Below are positions 23,329 to 30,225 of a stretch of DNA of 62,393 nucleotides, piece by piece. This DNA is from a virus. Below the pieces are notes generated by a model, which had not been told where the DNA came from, searched no databases, and worked only from the letters and a program-made list of their open reading frames with translations. Where the stretch lies: positions 1 to 62,393 of IMG/VR virus record IMGVR_UViG_3300037485_001697; one strand, written 5' to 3'. A program made the position numbers and the translations under genes. How positions within the stretch are numbered: the stretch's first letter is position 1; each line of letters starts with the position of its first letter.

Positions 23329-23349
23329 AACCCCGGGCTGACCGGGGTT
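23329..23349 (-). promoter_or_regulatory. Leader hairpin
   Basis: Perfect 8-bp stem AACCCCGG/CCGGGGTT with a 5-nt loop, directly above TACGG-AGGAGAG and the ATG at 23308. Confidence 0.55.
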
Positions 23350-23371
23350 GCGTTTCAGGTTCGGCCTTCGT

Positions 23372-23569
23372 TCACTTCGCGTGCTGCTTCATGCTCGCGG
23401 CGAGGGCCCGGAGGTGCTTGCAGGTGCGCTGCGCGGGGTTGAGCTTCTGAAACTTCCATGCGGGGCAGCTGCAGTACACGTTGCCGTCGCCGCCGCGCTT
23501 GATGGTGTAGACCACCTCGGGGTTGCTGCTGCTGGGGACGGTGGCGAGGACAGTGGCGGTGGCGATCAT
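23372..23569 (-). CDS. SWIM-type zinc-finger protein, 65 residues
   Basis: ATG at 23569 chosen from the leader (AAGGAG). Residues about 33-55 read YCSCPAW...CKHLRAL, the SWIM pattern CxCPxW-x(n)-CKH. The protein is hardly more than the finger. Strong promoter with operator and leader hairpin, so probably early and abundant. Confidence 0.75.
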   Translation of the reverse strand: MIATATVLATVPSSSNPEVVYTIKRGGDGNVYCSCPAWKFQKLNPAQRTCKHLRALAASMKQHAK

Positions 23570-23586
23570 GGCGGGCTCCTTCGGTG

Positions 23587-23660
23587 CGGCATCCGTGCCG
23601 TGAACACAGCATAACACCAGCCCCGCAAAAGTCAACGCTTGCGGTGAGTTCATTTGAACT
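23587..23660 (-). promoter_or_regulatory. Promoter with operator and 5' leader hairpin
   Basis: Minus strand: operator AGTTCAAATGAACT (23647-23660), -35 TTGACT (23630-23635), 16-bp spacer, -10 TATGCT (23608-23613), hairpin CGGCA-CGGA-TGCCG (23587-23600) about at +1. Confidence 0.8.
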
Positions 23661-24049
23661 GATCTGCGGATCAGCCAGAAAACGGCTTCCGGGCGCGGTG
23701 ATCTGCGAAGAAAAAAGTCCGCGAAAAATGATTGCGCTCAGATCCGGATCTGCAAGCGATCACCGTTTCGCGCTGAAACGGCTTTGCGACGCGATGGATC
23801 TCGTGATGTACGGGGATCGGGGCTGCATGTGGGGCGATCGGGGCTGCATGTAGGCAAACAGTCTCGGGTGCTTTTGCTCGGGATGTCCGAACCTGCTGCC
23901 CCTCTCTGGGCTCGTGGCCTCCGGGCTCGTGGTGTCCGAGTTTTCTGCCCCTCTGTCTGCGGAGTTGAGTTCCGCGACTTTCGACTGGTCTTCCGCTGAA
24001 GACTTTCCGCCGGATCTGTGAACGTGCGGGGAGCCGGTTACTCCCATCT
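23661..24049. other. Intergenic region with short tandem repeats and palindromes
   Basis: About 390 nt without a credible gene. It has an A-rich stretch near 23710-23735, a perfect palindrome CAGATCC-GGATCTG near 23740-23755, a tandem pair of GATCGGGGCTGCATGT units (about 23816-23851), and a tandem pair of GGGCTCGTGG units (about 23909-23937). This could be a control region or a secondary origin; nothing decides. Confidence 0.45.
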
Positions 24050-24069
24050 CACCGGAACGGATTTCGGTG
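24050..24069 (+). promoter_or_regulatory. Leader hairpin
   Basis: CACCGGAA-CGGA-TTTCGGTG (one G-U pair), preceded by CGGTTAC (24034-24041) and followed by GAGGAG before the ATG at 24081. Confidence 0.55.
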
Positions 24070-24080
24070 AGGAGCCTCAA

Positions 24081-25301
24081 ATGAACGCAACGCCTGTCGC
24101 ATCGAGTTTCAAGTCGCACACGGGCCGCTCCTGCTGCCGGTGCCGCAAAGACCTCACGGACATGGCATCCATCGAGGCAGGCATCGGCCCGGTCTGCCGG
24201 AAGCAGGACAACAAGCTTCTCGCGAACAGCATCCCAGCGAACCCGCCAGAAGCACTCATGGCGCTCCTGACGATCAAAGCTGACGCCAGCATCAACGTCG
24301 ACGCGCACGCGACGTATGCCGACCTGCTCGGCATGCTCACGATGAACCTCGACGGGACTGACTGGCGCATCGCCATCCGCAAGATCGAGAAGATCCTGAG
24401 CTACGACGACACCCGCTGGAAGACGCTGAAAGCCTTCTCGGAAGTCGCTCGCTGGCTGGGGTACCTCGGTGTCGCAGCTCTCTGGAACGGCGAAGCCTCC
24501 ACCGGGGACGCCACAGTCACTTTCAACCCACTCACCGCGAGGGGCCCTCGAATCCTCATCGATGGTCCACGCTGCCCCGCAGCGCGCAAGAAGCTTCACA
24601 ACCTCGGCGCGGTGTACGTCCCATCACCAAAACCGGGTCGTCGAACGATCGTCGTCGAACCAAAGCACCTCGACGCTATCGCCACGATCGTCCAGACTCA
24701 CTACCCGATGTCCATCGGACTGTCGGTGGTTCGCGCTGAGGTGGACGCGTTCCTCAAAAGCAAGACACCTACGCCGACGCCGACGCCTGCGCCGACGCCT
24801 GCGCCGACGCCTGTTACAGTGCAAGCAACCCCAGCACCCGGAGGCCCGGTGTCTTCCTGCCGAATCGAAAAGAACGGGAACAGCCTGAAGATCAACACGC
24901 CCTACGACGCGGCGTTCATCGCAGGGTTCAAGAACACGATCCCTTACAAGGACCGAAGCTGGGACGCCGCGACGAAGTCATGGATGTGTGACGCGGTCTA
25001 CCTCCCTCAGGTCACGCACCTGATCACCCTCCACTACAGGAAGACACCGACCTACGTCGACGTCGCGGCGGTCAACGCAGACATGGCCAGCGTGATGAAG
25101 CACGTCGACAACGCGCAGACCCTCGCGGACGCTGCGGCGAAGGCGAAAGCCGCCGCGCTGCACGCGAAGGAACAGGCGAAGAAGCAAGCAATGATCACCT
25201 CGCACACCCCGGTCATAAGCCTGCCGAAAGCGCCGAACAAGCCGCAGCCGCAAATGCCTGCCCCCTACGTCCCGTCGAAGCCCGACGTGCTCCCCTTCTG
25301 A
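24081..25301 (+). CDS. HARP/DUF5710-like protein with zinc motif and Pro-Thr linker
   Basis: 406 residues from the ATG at 24081. Residues about 18-40 form a Cys motif (CCRCRKDL ... GIGPVCRK) seen in small phage zinc domains. Residues about 45-225 are alpha/beta, ending in a HARP-like strand pattern. Then comes a low-complexity linker of TPAPTP repeats (about 234-250). After it a second HARP-like module (SLKINTPYDAAFIAGFKN, then WDAATKSWMC) and an Ala/Lys-rich coiled coil. HARP modules bind forked DNA in SMARCAL1-type proteins, so a fork- or ssDNA-binding role is plausible. Confidence 0.75.
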   Translation: MNATPVASSFKSHTGRSCCRCRKDLTDMASIEAGIGPVCRKQDNKLLANSIPANPPEALMALLTIKADASINVDAHATYADLLGMLTMNLDGTDWRIAIRKIEKILSYDDTRWKTLKAFSEVARWLGYLGVAALWNGEASTGDATVTFNPLTARGPRILIDGPRCPAARKKLHNLGAVYVPSPKPGRRTIVVEPKHLDAIATIVQTHYPMSIGLSVVRAEVDAFLKSKTPTPTPTPAPTPAPTPVTVQATPAPGGPVSSCRIEKNGNSLKINTPYDAAFIAGFKNTIPYKDRSWDAATKSWMCDAVYLPQVTHLITLHYRKTPTYVDVAAVNADMASVMKHVDNAQTLADAAAKAKAAALHAKEQAKKQAMITSHTPVISLPKAPNKPQPQMPAPYVPSKPDVLPF

Positions 25302-25309
25302 GGTGCCTC

Positions 25310-25540
25310 TTGAACGTGAAGAAAGGTGACCGAGTTCGTCTCGTCCACATGCCTGATGACCCGCATCCGATCCCCGTCGGTACCGAAGGCACAGTCCACA
25401 CTGTCACGGTCTTTGAACGGAGCCCATCTGGGGTCTCCAAGGAGTGGCAACTTGGAATCCGCTGGGACAACGGGCGCACGTTGTCGGTCATCTGCCCGCC
25501 TGACATCGTCGACATTATTCCGAGCCCGGAGGTTGTCTGA
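25310..25540 (+). CDS. DUF4314-family protein
   Basis: 76 residues from TTG (GAGG upstream) or 74 from a GTG at 25316. The sequence KKGDRVRLVHMPDDPHPIPV, then GTEGTV, is the family signature: a small SH3-like barrel found in many phages and plasmids, function unknown. The next gene overlaps by one base. Confidence 0.8.
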   Translation: MNVKKGDRVRLVHMPDDPHPIPVGTEGTVHTVTVFERSPSGVSKEWQLGIRWDNGRTLSVICPPDIVDIIPSPEVV

Positions 25541-25758
25541 TGAGCGACCCAGAGACGCCTGTTCCTCTGCGTGACGACCCGACCGTTCGGTTGCTGATGC
25601 TGCCGCTCTTCCTTGAGCAGAAGGAGGAGGTCGTGTGGGCCGCGCGGTGCTGCAACCGGGTCAGCGTCAACTGCCGCCAAGCGCCAACGAAGTGCGGCGT
25701 CTGTGGGAAGCCACCAGTGGACGTTGAGGCCCTTCGCCCCGATGTGATCGTGGGATAG
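25540..25758 (+). CDS. Small zinc-motif protein, 72 residues
   Basis: ATG overlapping the previous stop by one base (TGATG). CC near residues 37-38, a further Cys, and CGVC at about 52-55 could bind zinc. No family recognised. Lies between the DUF4314 gene and the thaumatin-like lipoprotein. Confidence 0.65.
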   Translation: MSDPETPVPLRDDPTVRLLMLPLFLEQKEEVVWAARCCNRVSVNCRQAPTKCGVCGKPPVDVEALRPDVIVG

Positions 25759-25796
25759 GGTCCGCCAACCTCGATTCCCGGGGTGCGGAGTTTTCC

Positions 25797-26753
25797 ATGA
25801 AGATTTTTCCAGCTGCGATCGCGGTCGCGGTTTTCTTCGCCGGGTGCCCAGCGCCTCCGGCTCCTTCCCCAGCCCCAACAGCACCTGACGCGGGCCCAGC
25901 GCCTCTCGTGGGGCGCTCGCTCAAAGTCCTCAACCAGTGCGCCGACACGGTGTGGATTCAACAGCAGGGACACACCGGCTCGCCAGACACGACGAAGCTC
26001 GCCAAGGGCGACACCGCGACGTACCCGATCCCAGACGCTGGCCTTCCATCAACGCGCTACTGGCCGAAGACCGGCTGTGACGACACCGGCAACAACTGCA
26101 AGGTCGGGCAGTCGTCTCCTCCTTGTCCGGTCAATGGCTGCGCCCCTCCCGTCGACTCAAAACTGGAAGCGACGTGGGGTTGTTCACTTGCCGACAAGAC
26201 GAAGTGCGCAATCACGCAGCAAGGCAATCCTGTCGGCAACACCTTCTGGAATGCGTCCGCTGTCGACGGCTACACCATGCCGTTCCGAATCGAAGCGTCC
26301 ACCGAGTCCAACGGATGCATGGACGTGGACTGCTCTGGTCTTGACCTGAACCAGTGTCCGACGTCAGAGAACCTCTCGCAGGGTCTCGCGCAGCAGCACC
26401 CCGAGTTTTCGGCTGTCGACCTCCGGGTCGCTGGCGAAGCCGGGGCCTGCTTCTCGCCGTGCGCGGTGCTCACGTACCCGACCTTCGGTGGCAAAGGCCA
26501 GCAGCCCCCGGCTGCGGACGCACCAGCCCCGTACTGCTGCCCCACACCCCCGGTCTCCTCGGACCAGTGCAGAGGGGGCCCCGTGGTGAAGACCAAGTAT
26601 GTGGAGGCGGTCCACGCGGCCTGCCACAGCACGGCCTATGGCTACGCCTACGACGACACGCTGGGCCTCCGTCAGTGCGACCCGAAGGTGGAGGTCACGA
26701 TGGTCCTCTGCCCCGGTGTACCTGCGGTGGTTGTTCCACCCTTGGGCGGCTGA
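25797..26753 (+). CDS. Thaumatin-like lipoprotein
   Basis: 318 residues. The first 17 (MKIFPAAIAVAVFFAGC) are a lipoprotein signal peptide ending in a lipobox Cys, followed by a Pro/Ala linker. From residue 40 the sequence follows the thaumatin (PR-5) family: LKVLNQCADTVW, then AVDGYTMPF, DCSGLDL, YCC, and near the end ACHSTAYGYAYDD with a closing LCP. The family has a disulfide-rich beta sandwich, and over 20 Cys are present. Plant members bind beta-glucans or act on membranes. A lipid-anchored phage version may alter the infected cell surface or the virion. Its own terminator follows. Confidence 0.82.
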   Translation: MKIFPAAIAVAVFFAGCPAPPAPSPAPTAPDAGPAPLVGRSLKVLNQCADTVWIQQQGHTGSPDTTKLAKGDTATYPIPDAGLPSTRYWPKTGCDDTGNNCKVGQSSPPCPVNGCAPPVDSKLEATWGCSLADKTKCAITQQGNPVGNTFWNASAVDGYTMPFRIEASTESNGCMDVDCSGLDLNQCPTSENLSQGLAQQHPEFSAVDLRVAGEAGACFSPCAVLTYPTFGGKGQQPPAADAPAPYCCPTPPVSSDQCRGGPVVKTKYVEAVHAACHSTAYGYAYDDTLGLRQCDPKVEVTMVLCPGVPAVVVPPLGG

Positions 26754-26784
26754 GTTTTCACAGCCCCGCCCAGCGCGGAATTGA

Positions 26785-26817
26785 AAAGACCCCGGACCAT
26801 ACGGTGCCGGGGTCTTT
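26785..26817 (+). terminator. Intrinsic terminator with the palindrome in its loop
   Basis: 11-bp perfect stem AAAGACCCCGG/CCGGGGTCTTT; the loop ACCATACGGTG is a copy of the dispersed palindrome core. The stem starts and ends with A/T runs, so it can work on either strand. Confidence 0.85.
26794..26808. repeat. Dispersed palindrome, copy 7
   Basis: GGACCATACGGTGCC, located in the loop of the terminator at 26785-26817. Confidence 0.55.
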
Positions 26818-26912
26818 CGTTTGTGGGGAACGCCACAAAGGCCGAACCCCGCCCCTACAGAATCGCAGGTGCGGGGTCCACGAGCAGTTGCTTGGGCTGC
26901 ACGGGAGCAGGT

Positions 26913-26948
26913 TGTCATCTCCGTCCTTCAAGGTCAACGGAGATGACA
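26913..26948. terminator. Strong hairpin between convergent genes
   Basis: Perfect 12-bp stem TGTCATCTCCGT/ACGGAGATGACA with a 12-nt loop, no T run. With a 7-bp ACCCCGC/GCGGGGT hairpin just upstream it fills the 200 nt between the lipoprotein gene and the convergent gene ending at 26958. Confidence 0.5.
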
Positions 26949-26957
26949 GGCTGCGGC

Positions 26958-27245
26958 TCAGGCGTCGGCGCCAGCCTGCATGAAGGTGCCGTCACCCTCG
27001 TGTTGGTCCTGCAGGTTCTGCATCTCCTTCGAGATGGCTTCAATGCAGGCTTGGGCGAGATCGTTGGGGTTGGCACCCTTCTCCAGCAGGAGGCCAGCGA
27101 CGACATGGACCACTGCGCGCATCGTGCGGCGTCGATCCTCCTCGCGGTTGAGGTCGAGACCGGGGACCGCTGCAAGCGCGCCGTGAATCGAGGGAGTGAC
27201 GACGTTCTGGATGAGGGTGCGGCGGACAGCGTTGTTCTTGTTCAT
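26958..27245 (-). CDS. Hypothetical protein, 95 residues
   Basis: ATG at 27245 after AGGAGA and a leader hairpin. Helical throughout, with an Arg-rich N-terminal half and an acidic Gln-rich C-terminus (KEMQNLQDQHEGDG). No domain recognised. A self-complementary GGATCCGG element separates it from the sigma-factor gene. Confidence 0.65.
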   Translation of the reverse strand: MNKNNAVRRTLIQNVVTPSIHGALAAVPGLDLNREEDRRRTMRAVVHVVAGLLLEKGANPNDLAQACIEAISKEMQNLQDQHEGDGTFMQAGADA

Positions 27246-27260
27246 CTGCGTCTCCTGTTG

Positions 27261-27294
27261 GCGGGAACCATCCCGCTCTGAGGTTGTAGTAACA
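27261..27294 (-). promoter_or_regulatory. TGTTAC element and leader hairpin
   Basis: Minus strand: TGTTAC (27289-27294), hairpin GCGGGA-TGGT-TCCCGC (27261-27276), then AGGAGA and the ATG at 27245. Confidence 0.6.
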
Positions 27295-27297
27295 GAG

Positions 27298-27329
27298 CGG
27301 ATCCGGTTTTTTTACACCGGATCCGCTGT
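27298..27329. terminator. Inverted repeat after the sigma-factor gene
   Basis: GCGGATCCGG and CCGGATCCGC flank a T-rich 10-nt loop. A 10-bp perfect stem lies 4 nt after the end of the sigma-factor gene; there is no T run after the stem, so it is a candidate terminator or operator. Confidence 0.5.
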
Positions 27330-27332
27330 AGT

Positions 27333-27980
27333 TCAGAGAGCGGCTGAAAGTGCGTCGCGCAGTGCGGTCTCCATTTTGTAGACCGTCGCCGAGGTCACCT
27401 TGTGCTTCGCGGCGATGCTCGCGGCGCTCTGGGCAACATCGATCAGGATGCGCTGGGTGATCACGTCGTTGGCGAGAGCCACTTGCTCCCCTGCGCAGGA
27501 AGGGATTGCTTCGCGGAGGGCGATTCCGATCACACGGAGGGTCTCCATCATCTCAACCTGCTGGGCAGGCAGGGGACGGTCGTCTTTGAGGTCTGCGTCG
27601 ACCCAAGCCCCTTCCTCGTTCAGCTGGAGGAGTGCGTCGTCGCGCACAGCCTGACGCCCTGTGTGGGCATTGTATGAGCCCGCGCCCGTGCTCACGACGG
27701 ACTTGCGTCGGTTGCCTTCGCGGCGAGCGTAGAGTTCAGCGTAAGTCCAAGCCGCGAAGGACCACGACACGACCTCGGGCCCCTTCCACGCCTTCCATGC
27801 GAGCAGGACACCCTCATAGGCTGCTGCCAAGAGGTCGTCCTTGTCGCTTGCACAGTTCACCCACTTGTGGTGGCGACGTGCGGCCCGAGAAGCGATCGTC
27901 ATCGCCTCCTTCATCGCGTCGTTGTAGGTGACGCCGAACTTGGTGGTCTGGTGTTCGGCGCGGGACTTGGTGCTGGTCAT
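27333..27980 (-). CDS. Phage sigma-70-family RNA polymerase sigma factor
   Basis: 215 residues. Residues about 45-95 resemble sigma region 2: DDLLAAAYEGVLLAWKAW (2.1-2.2, core binding), then a Trp/aromatic stretch SWSFAAWTYAELY (2.3-2.4, -10 reading), and a basic segment REGNRRKS. The C-terminus (AASIAAKHKVTSATVYKMET) is a helix-turn-helix like region 4, which would read the -35. Size and layout fit a small FliA/RpoH-like or sporulation-type factor. It would redirect host RNA polymerase to phage promoters, possibly the TGTTAC class. Its own promoter is sigma-70-like with a leader hairpin. Confidence 0.72.
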   Translation of the reverse strand: MTSTKSRAEHQTTKFGVTYNDAMKEAMTIASRAARRHHKWVNCASDKDDLLAAAYEGVLLAWKAWKGPEVVSWSFAAWTYAELYARREGNRRKSVVSTGAGSYNAHTGRQAVRDDALLQLNEEGAWVDADLKDDRPLPAQQVEMMETLRVIGIALREAIPSCAGEQVALANDVITQRILIDVAQSAASIAAKHKVTSATVYKMETALRDALSAAL

Positions 27981-27999
27981 GTCTGCCTCCGTCTCGTGG

Positions 28000-28062
28000 G
28001 CCTGATCCGTCAGGCGCCCGGACTTTCTTCGGCCAGCATAGCGCGATCCGCATTGGAGTCAA
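28000..28062 (-). promoter_or_regulatory. Sigma-factor promoter with leader hairpin
   Basis: Minus strand: -35 TTGACT (28057-28062), 16-bp spacer, -10 TATGCT (28035-28040), hairpin GCCTGA-CGGA-TCAGGC (28000-28015). The first nine bases upstream (CGCAAGCG) equal those of the promoter at 23630. Confidence 0.75.
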
Positions 28063-28166
28063 CGCTTGCGTTCAGTGCGCCAAGTAACCGAAAAATACGG
28101 CTACACGAAGCCATGTAAGCGAAACATTTTCCCCGTGAAAACCGGCGGATCCGGGATCTATTTCGA

Positions 28167-28180
28167 GGACCGTATGGTCC
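28167..28180. repeat. Dispersed 14-bp palindrome, copy 8 (perfect)
   Basis: GGACCGTATGGTCC in the intergenic stretch between the sigma-factor promoter and the gene ending at 28201. Confidence 0.7.
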
Positions 28181-28200
28181 AGACGGATCACTTTCGGCGA

Positions 28201-28428
28201 TCACACCAGCTGGGAGATCAGGGCCCGCACGCGGTCAATCAGGTCGATGTTCGTCTCCTCTGCGTACAGCGTAGAAAACTTCAATGCCCAGCCGTAGTCC
28301 GAGAAGTCAGCGACCCATCCAAGCACGTCATCCTCGACGAGATAGAGGCCAAACGCGTCTGCGTCAGCCTCTTCCACAAACGCAACCTCGCCTCCGTCCA
28401 GAAAAGCCACCGCGCGCAACTCAAGCAA
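28201..28428 (-). CDS. Small acidic protein, 75 residues
   Basis: TTG start with AGAGG 6 nt upstream. Acidic with a beta-rich N-terminal half (AVAFLDGGEVAFVEEADA) and a helical end. Divergent from the gene at 28539; the operator-like AGTTCA element at 28441 lies between them. Not recognised. Confidence 0.6.
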   Translation of the reverse strand: MLELRAVAFLDGGEVAFVEEADADAFGLYLVEDDVLGWVADFSDYGWALKFSTLYAEETNIDLIDRVRALISQLV

Positions 28429-28440
28429 GACAGACCTCTG

Positions 28441-28506
28441 AGTTCAAGTGAGCTGATCTGGAACTTCCAAAACATGAGTTACATCTCGTCTACCGCACGT
28501 TTGCGG
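28441..28506 (+). promoter_or_regulatory. Operator-like element, TTAC box and leader hairpin
   Basis: AGTTCAAGTGAGCT (28441-28454, one mismatch from the operator), GAGTTAC (28476-28482), hairpin CCGCA-CGTT-TGCGG (28493-28506). No clear -35. The gene start is at 28539. Confidence 0.6.
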
Positions 28507-28538
28507 TGCAGCCGAGAGGCAGAAAGCAGGCTAGGAAA

Positions 28539-28925
28539 ATGTGGATTTTTTCGAAGGCAGGATTCTTCAGCGTCGTCGATAAGAAGTCCCAAGGTCGAGG
28601 CGTCGGCGAGGTGTGTGTCCGGACCCGCGTCCTTGCTGACTTCGAGAGCCTGCACCAGCTCTACTTCCCAGAGATGCCCGACGTCGTTGTCGAGGAGCAC
28701 TCCGACTACCCCTACCGCATCTACGTCGGGAAGCGACAGTGGGCGAAGGTCGCCGCACTGATGTCCGAGGATGTCACCTACGACAACTTCAAGTCGATGG
28801 TTGGCAAGGTGCAGGGCTACGACCGCGCTCACCTCTACGGCGAGATCTGGAGCGTCATGTTCGGCGCCGAGCAGAAGCTCGCCCGTACCACCACCACCAA
28901 GAAGCGAGTCTCCAATGGCCACTGA
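28539..28925 (+). CDS. Conserved MWIF-type hypothetical protein
   Basis: 128 residues beginning MWIFSKAGFFSVV. This start, a later DLE/FES-x-L region, YPYRIYV, and the DYDNFK-like segment TYDNFKSMV with a closing Trp-Ser-x-Met identify a widespread family of bacterial and phage proteins without assigned function. ATG preceded by AGGAAA. It overlaps the next gene by 11 nt. Confidence 0.8.
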   Translation: MWIFSKAGFFSVVDKKSQGRGVGEVCVRTRVLADFESLHQLYFPEMPDVVVEEHSDYPYRIYVGKRQWAKVAALMSEDVTYDNFKSMVGKVQGYDRAHLYGEIWSVMFGAEQKLARTTTTKKRVSNGH

Positions 28926-29124
28926 AAAAACCGACCTCGATCTCACCGTCACCTTCCAGCGCTTGAGCAGCGGCAGTCGAGTCAAAGACTCCGTCAACCT
29001 CGAAGCCACGTCGCCGAAGGACGTCGAGGTTGACTTCTGGCTCGGCGACGAGAGCCTGCTGGGATCGTTGCACGTCACCCTCGACGATGTGCTGACGGCG
29101 ATCAAGCTCCTGCGCTCGCGCTGA
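28915..29124 (+). CDS. Hypothetical protein, 69 residues
   Basis: ATG inside the end of the MWIF gene. Beta-rich (LDLTVTFQRLSSGS) then a helical end. No family recognised. It ends 2 nt before the convergent gene at 29126. Confidence 0.6.
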   Translation: MATEKTDLDLTVTFQRLSSGSRVKDSVNLEATSPKDVEVDFWLGDESLLGSLHVTLDDVLTAIKLLRSR

Positions 29125-29125
29125 C

Positions 29126-29431
29126 TCAGGGCTGGTCAGCGTCAACGACGGGAGCTGGAGGCGCCTTGGGCGCTCTCGGCTTTCGTGGTGCCTTGACCGA
29201 GGCATCAGGGAGTGCCGCCTTGCCCTCGATCTCAGCCTGCAACCGGGACGTCTCTTCATGCAGCTCGGCGTTGGCCGCGAGCAGTTTTGCGTTCGTTGCG
29301 GTGAGTTCGCGGTTCATGGTCTGGAGGGCGTCCAGCTGAAAACTGTGCTGGATGGCGTCGGCTTGCAGCTGGGCCACCAGCTTGTCGATGGCTTCGTGGG
29401 CGTGGGCGATGACAGCGTTCTGAACAGGCAT
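29126..29431 (-). CDS. Coiled-coil protein with basic Pro-rich tail, 101 residues
   Basis: Residues 10-70 form a continuous amphipathic helix (IDKLVAQLQADAIQ..., LLAANAELHEETSRLQAE). The tail is Lys/Pro/Ala-rich (KAPRKPRAPKAP), suited to nucleic-acid or surface contact. Probably an oligomeric accessory protein. 15 nt downstream of the next minus gene. Confidence 0.65.
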   Translation of the reverse strand: MPVQNAVIAHAHEAIDKLVAQLQADAIQHSFQLDALQTMNRELTATNAKLLAANAELHEETSRLQAEIEGKAALPDASVKAPRKPRAPKAPPAPVVDADQP

Positions 29432-29446
29432 GGGCAGGTCTCGTGG

Positions 29447-29914
29447 CTAGCGTTTTGGGTGAGTGGAAATCACAGATCCGGACTGTTCGATGACAAGGGG
29501 TCTTTTGAGGCGACCTCCGATGGACAGATTGAGATGATCGGCGCCCGCGTCAATGAGGATCGACCACGAGGAACCCATGTCCTCCATGTGAAGCGTCGCT
29601 TCACGGGCCACCACTTCGTCCAGAAGACCTTTGTCGTCATGCCGAAGTTCTATCTTGGGGATGCGCCCTTGGCTTGCGAACACCTCTTCGACGGCTTTGG
29701 TGTCTCGGGGGTAGCTGCTGTCGAAGCTGTCGACCCATTCGATCGCACGCAAGGCGGCTGAGACCTTCTCCATCAAGTCGGAGAGCTTCTGGCGCTGCTC
29801 AATCTGGTGGTCGTTGAGTTCAAGCTTCCGGCCTCCGGTTGTCGTCTGATTGCGAAGAGCATCGACGATGTCGTTGATGCGCCCGTAGGCGTAGTCCCAG
29901 CTTCCACCGCTCAC
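29447..29914 (-). CDS. Conserved SGGSxDYAY-type hypothetical protein
   Basis: 155 residues from a GTG (AGAGG upstream) that overlaps the stop of the upstream gene by GTGA. Begins VSGGSWDYAYGRINDIV and has a central IEWVDSFDSS, the hallmarks of a common phage/bacterial family of unknown role. The rest is charged with an ILIDAGAD strand near the end. Confidence 0.78.
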   Translation of the reverse strand: MSGGSWDYAYGRINDIVDALRNQTTTGGRKLELNDHQIEQRQKLSDLMEKVSAALRAIEWVDSFDSSYPRDTKAVEEVFASQGRIPKIELRHDDKGLLDEVVAREATLHMEDMGSSWSILIDAGADHLNLSIGGRLKRPLVIEQSGSVISTHPKR

Positions 29915-30123
29915 GATGTACCTCTGTTGTCCGTGTTCCAGTTGTGGACCGCGACGGCCTCGGTGTCTCCGGGCTTTCCAGAGATGTCGCAACCCATACA
30001 GTCGACAACAAAGCGACCATCGCGCTTGAGGATGCGACGTGGCGCGTCATAGGAACAACGCGCACACCGCGTTGTTTTCCGCAGGCACCACCACTCGACG
30101 ACGTTATTCCAAACAGCAAACAT
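29911..30123 (-). CDS. Lar-like zinc-binding protein
   Basis: 70 residues from the ATG at 30123. CARCSYD and CMGCDIS form a zinc ribbon, and the C-terminal EAVAVHNWNT is the pattern of Lar-family proteins (restriction alleviation in Rac prophage). Lar reduces host type I restriction; whether this one does is unknown. Coupled by GTGA to the SGGS-type gene. Confidence 0.72.
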   Translation of the reverse strand: MFAVWNNVVEWWCLRKTTRCARCSYDAPRRILKRDGRFVVDCMGCDISGKPGDTEAVAVHNWNTDNRGTS

Positions 30124-30188
30124 GCGTGGGTTCCCTACTCCGGGCGGACGTAACACAAAAACCAAAGCCTCTCGCCAACTTTCAGAAG

Positions 30189-30203
30189 GGCACGTAAGGT
30201 GCC
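30189..30203 (+). promoter_or_regulatory. Leader hairpin
   Basis: GGCAC-GTAAG-GTGCC, followed by CGGAGG and the GTG at 30226; a 5-nt loop variant of the family. Confidence 0.5.
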
Positions 30204-30225
30204 GTGTCTTTCAACGGAGGTTCAA

